From DASXRU01 sp033856235 (GTDB lineage: Bacteria; Acidobacteriota; Blastocatellia; Pyrinomonadales; Pyrinomonadaceae), in NCBI GenBank assembly GCA_033856235.1, contig JAWVFI010000088.1, forward strand, positions 23,372 through 87,371: a DNA stretch of 64,000 nt, read 5' to 3'. A model generated the notes under the pieces. That model worked only from the letters and a program-made list of their open reading frames with translations, made no database searches and had not been told where the DNA came from. Of the stretch, positions 61,157 to 64,000 are shown one piece after another. Within the stretch, counting starts at the first letter, position 1. Every line of letters starts with the position of its first letter. A program made the translations under genes and the position numbers.

Positions 61157-63661
61157 CTACTGGTACAGAAGCGCCCGCAGGCGTGCGCGGCGAAACTCGT
61201 CAAGCGATACGCCCCAGGAACGCGCCATTTCCTCAGCCGAGGCTCCGCGTTTTAGCTGTGCCAGCGTATCGGCGTTCGCCAGTAAACGGAGGTAGCTGTC
61301 TGTCTTCCAAACCGCGGGATAGAGTTTTTGTAAAGCTACTGCGATCTCCAGTCCATTCATTACCGGTCGAAACCTGGTCCGGTCGGTGACGATAACGTTC
61401 ACACCGCGGCACTCTTCGCCTTTGAAGACGGACGACGTCGGCGTGAAACGCACGGGGACGAAGCGAACGCCGGCAATCCCACGTTGATTCAGGTACGACG
61501 CGAGTTGTTGTTCATCGATCCAAGGAGCGCCCAGCAATTCAAAAGGCGTGTCCGTGCCCCGGCCCACGGAAACGTTGGTAGTTTCCAGCAAGCCGATACC
61601 GGGATAGAGCGTCGCCTCTGCCAAACTGCGCATATTCGGTGAAGGATTGATCCAGGTGAGATTCGTCTCATCGAACCACATCGCTCGTCGCCACCCCTCG
61701 ATCGGGATCACCCGGAGGTCGCAGTCAATTTTGCGTTCCTGATTATAGAGGCGGCCTAACTCGCCGATTGTCATTCCGTGGCGCACCGGAATGCGGTGAT
61801 AGGCTGTGAACGATAACTTGTCCGCATCTGCCAACGGGCCTTCAACCTCCAGACCTCCGATCGGATTGGGGCGGTCCAGCACATAGACCGGCAGTTTTAC
61901 CTTCGCCGCTTCCTCCATCACATTCCCCAGGGTTGAGATGTAGGTATAGAAACGAGTGCCGATGTCCTGTATGTCATAGACGAGGGCGTCAAGATCTTTG
62001 AGCTGCTCAGCCAGTGGCCGGCGCGTCTCGCCGTAAAGCGAGTAGATCGGTAATCCCGTCTGCTCATCTTTGGAGTCAGAAAGCTTTTCGTCGGCCGAGC
62101 CGCGAATTCCATGCTCCGGTGAGAACAACGCCACCAACTTCACGCCCGGGGCATCATGCAGAATGTCTATGGTCGGGCGGCCGGCACGATCGCGTCCGGT
62201 ATGATTCGTGATCAGACCGACGCGCATGCCGGCCAGTTGTTTGAAGCCATCTCGCTCCAGCACATCAATTCCCGTCAGAACTTTTACTTCCGCTGCGCTT
62301 GCAGGAATTGTCGCCAGGGCTTGCGCCCGTGACGCGGTGAAGCGCCCCAGGTCGCTGGTCAATCGTTCGTAATATTGGGACCACTCCAAGCGGGCGCGCC
62401 CTACCATCGCAAGGTCAGTTACGGCCGAGGCAATAATCGACGCCACCTTAGCGCGCAAAGGCCCCACATCGCCTTTGCCATCGGGATGTACACGGTTGCT
62501 CAGAAAGATGACAAACATCTGAGTCGCGGGATCGATCCAGATCGACGTTCCCGTAAAACCGGTGTGACCAAAAGATCCGAGGGGAAAGAGATCGCCACGA
62601 TTGGTGGAAAAGCTCGTATTGATGTCCCAGCCCAAACCGCGGGTCCAGCCGTTGTCAGCAACCAGTCGCGGCCGCGTCATCTCGGCAACTGTAAGCGGCC
62701 CCAGAATGCGCGCGCCACGATACGAGCCACCGTTGAGGATCATCTGTGCGTAGATCGCGAGATCGTCAGCGGTCGAGAAAAGTCCGGCATGTCCCGCCAC
62801 TCCATTCATGCGATAGGAAGTAGGATCGTGAACTTCTCCGCGCAACCATTTGTCGCCCTCAGCTCCGGCATTTTGTGCGGTATCGCCCAGGTAGCTCAAT
62901 TGCCCGCGGCGCTTTTCGGTCGGGGCTATGCGGGACCGCAAGTTCAGCGCCGGCCGGAACCCGGTATCGCGCATTCTGAGTGGAGCAAAGATATTTCGTC
63001 GCGCAAACTCATCGAGCGGCAAGCCGCCGACGCGTCGCACCACCTCGCCGAGCGCAATGTAGCAAATGTCACTGTAAACAAACCTGGCGCCGACCGGATT
63101 CCGGAGCGGCTCTTTGATTAACCGCTTGATCGCTTCGTCGTAGCCGGTCCAGCGGTCTTTCAAATCAAAATCGGGAGCGTAACCGGCTCGATGGGTCAGC
63201 AACAGTTCGATGGTGATCCGTTCCCTGCCCTCGCCTTTAATTTCCGGGATGTAATTCGACAATGGATCGCTCAGTCGGATCTTGCCGCGCTCGACGAGGA
63301 TCATGATGCTGGTCGCCGTGGCAACAACTTTAGTCAGGCTGGCCAGATCGAAAATCGTGTCGGCGGTCATCGCTTCCCGCGCCGGCTCCAGTGCACGCGA
63401 GCCATAGGCTTTACGCCAAACCACCTGTCCCCTGCATCCGACGAGAACAACAGCGCCCGGCAAATGGTGCTGGGCGATCTCCTCCGCGATCGGCTGGTCC
63501 ATCTGCGCCAGCTTTTCCCTGGAAACCTCGACGTTCGGAGTTTTCGCAGCGATCCTTTGTGGAAGCGCAATGGCTGGCATTGCCAGCGTTAGAAGGGAAA
63601 GAACGACAACGAAGTGCACTGCCGTTTTCTTAAGCCGGAGCGGTGACAGGTTGAAAGGCAA
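61157..63661 (-). CDS. Beta-lactamase-fold hydrolase fused to NamZ exo-N-acetylmuramidase
   Basis: The 834-residue exported protein has a signal peptide ('HFVVVLSLLTLAMPAIALP'). Residues about 50-410 are a class C beta-lactamase-like serine hydrolase with SLTK (S108, K111) and a 'VYSDICYIALG' Tyr motif, where YSD stands in place of YSN. Residues about 440-834 are DUF1343/NamZ: 'LAGMRVGLITNHTGRD', 'LFSPEHGIRG', 'VYDIQDIGTRFYTY', 'DRPNPIGG', 'SPNMRSLAEATLYPG'. NamZ removes terminal N-acetylmuramic acid from glycan fragments. The fusion would combine stem-peptide or lactyl-ester hydrolysis with glycan cleavage in cell-wall recycling. nagA, which also serves amino-sugar recycling, lies at 50 kb. 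Confidence 0.9.
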   Translation of the reverse strand: MPFNLSPLRLKKTAVHFVVVLSLLTLAMPAIALPQRIAAKTPNVEVSREKLAQMDQPIAEEIAQHHLPGAVVLVGCRGQVVWRKAYGSRALEPAREAMTADTIFDLASLTKVVATATSIMILVERGKIRLSDPLSNYIPEIKGEGRERITIELLLTHRAGYAPDFDLKDRWTGYDEAIKRLIKEPLRNPVGARFVYSDICYIALGEVVRRVGGLPLDEFARRNIFAPLRMRDTGFRPALNLRSRIAPTEKRRGQLSYLGDTAQNAGAEGDKWLRGEVHDPTSYRMNGVAGHAGLFSTADDLAIYAQMILNGGSYRGARILGPLTVAEMTRPRLVADNGWTRGLGWDINTSFSTNRGDLFPLGSFGHTGFTGTSIWIDPATQMFVIFLSNRVHPDGKGDVGPLRAKVASIIASAVTDLAMVGRARLEWSQYYERLTSDLGRFTASRAQALATIPASAAEVKVLTGIDVLERDGFKQLAGMRVGLITNHTGRDRAGRPTIDILHDAPGVKLVALFSPEHGIRGSADEKLSDSKDEQTGLPIYSLYGETRRPLAEQLKDLDALVYDIQDIGTRFYTYISTLGNVMEEAAKVKLPVYVLDRPNPIGGLEVEGPLADADKLSFTAYHRIPVRHGMTIGELGRLYNQERKIDCDLRVIPIEGWRRAMWFDETNLTWINPSPNMRSLAEATLYPGIGLLETTNVSVGRGTDTPFELLGAPWIDEQQLASYLNQRGIAGVRFVPVRFTPTSSVFKGEECRGVNVIVTDRTRFRPVMNGLEIAVALQKLYPAVWKTDSYLRLLANADTLAQLKRGASAEEMARSWGVSLDEFRRARLRALLYQ

Positions 63662-63708
63662 GATGGTTAGCGTGGAATGTTTGGAGAAGCCAGGATGCTT
63701 CGGTGATG

Positions 63709-63981
63709 TCAGTTCGATTTTCCGTTACGACCTTCCCTGATGATATCAATCAGGGCATCGAGGCGACGATCAGTATGCGATTGCGACTCTGCCAGTCCAG
63801 TCTGCGCTTCAGCTAGTTTGGCAAAGCGCGCCTCGTTCGAGATCTGCGCATCAATCAGTATATTCATCTTCGCATTCTGATCGCGCACAGACTCACGTAC
63901 CGCCTCTCTGGCACGGAGGCCAGCCCGCGCTAACAATTTCGCAACGCGTTCAAGTCGATCAAGTCTTTGTTCCGGGGTCAT
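63709..63981 (-). CDS. Small coiled-coil protein
   Basis: The 90-residue, highly charged helical protein shows heptad-like hydrophobic spacing ('EQRLDRLERVAKLLARAGLR', 'ILIDAQISNEARFAKLAEAQ', 'TDRRLDALIDIIREGRNGKS'). There is no signal peptide, no membrane helix and no family name that I can give. Such short coiled-coil proteins are common beside regulators and are often tandemly repeated. Its 3' end and the DNA directly upstream share a 16-bp direct repeat, suggesting that a related gene begins outside the window. Confidence 0.6.
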   Translation of the reverse strand: MTPEQRLDRLERVAKLLARAGLRAREAVRESVRDQNAKMNILIDAQISNEARFAKLAEAQTGLAESQSHTDRRLDALIDIIREGRNGKSN

Positions 63982-64000
63982 CAGATTTTCCGTTACGGCC

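Overview
The window looks like chromosomal DNA of an acidobacterium, most likely of the Blastocatellia/Pyrinomonadales kind. This is inferred from family content: two very large Oar-like TonB-dependent receptors with an N-terminal carboxypeptidase-regulatory-like domain, a sortilin/VPS10-like BNR-repeat protein, a beta-lactamase/NamZ fusion, and many hairpin-rich intergenic repeats. No rRNA or other taxonomic marker is present.

Region 1 (about 1-16.06 kb) is a defence island with base composition visibly more AT-rich than the rest. It starts with the 3' part of a STAND-type ATPase/TPR protein and a split GT4 glycosyltransferase fused to an aminoglycoside-phosphotransferase-like kinase. Next is a complete type III CBASS on the minus strand: TRIP13-like Cap6, two HORMA proteins (Cap8, Cap7), a CD-NTase and the NucC effector nuclease. 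A divergent CapH/CapP repressor-metallopeptidase pair lies beside it. Then comes a four-gene operon with a FokI-like nuclease, a small protein starting Met-Gly-Thr-Ser, a QueC-like enzyme and a 214-residue protein; this resembles Qat but does not match it and is a candidate new defence system. Last is an AbiE-type toxin-antitoxin pair behind a nested palindromic operator. The island ends at a tRNA-Lys(CTT)-like sequence with a perfect 3' half, a decayed 5' half and a terminator, as expected of an integration scar.

Region 2 (16-21.3 kb) holds an antitoxin with a frameshifted PIN toxin, a LolA-like periplasmic protein and the sortilin-like protein.

Region 3 (21.4-32.7 kb, all minus strand) is a RiPP-like cluster. 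In transcription order it has a NodU/CmcH carbamoyltransferase, a prolyl-4-hydroxylase-like 2OG-Fe(II) oxygenase, a protein made of Arg-Pro-Glu-Ile-type repeats, a B12-type radical SAM enzyme, a phosphoribosyltransferase/AMMECR1 fusion, three paralogous short peptides with a Tyr-x10-Gly-Asp core, and a SPASM radical SAM enzyme. Copies of one palindromic repeat sit between these genes and supply two of their stop codons.

Region 4 (32.8-64 kb) is mostly envelope and housekeeping: L,D-transpeptidase, M15 carboxypeptidase, BON/LysM proteins, ExbD, iron permease-like protein, MscS channel, PhyH oxygenase, class A beta-lactamase-like hydrolase, APC permease, a secreted kinase-like protein, a GlcD-GlcE fusion with GlcF (gamma-glutamyltranspeptidase lies between them), NagA, the two TonB receptors flanking a TPR protein, a CADD-like protein and the NamZ fusion. 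Several MITE-like inverted-repeat elements lie between genes.
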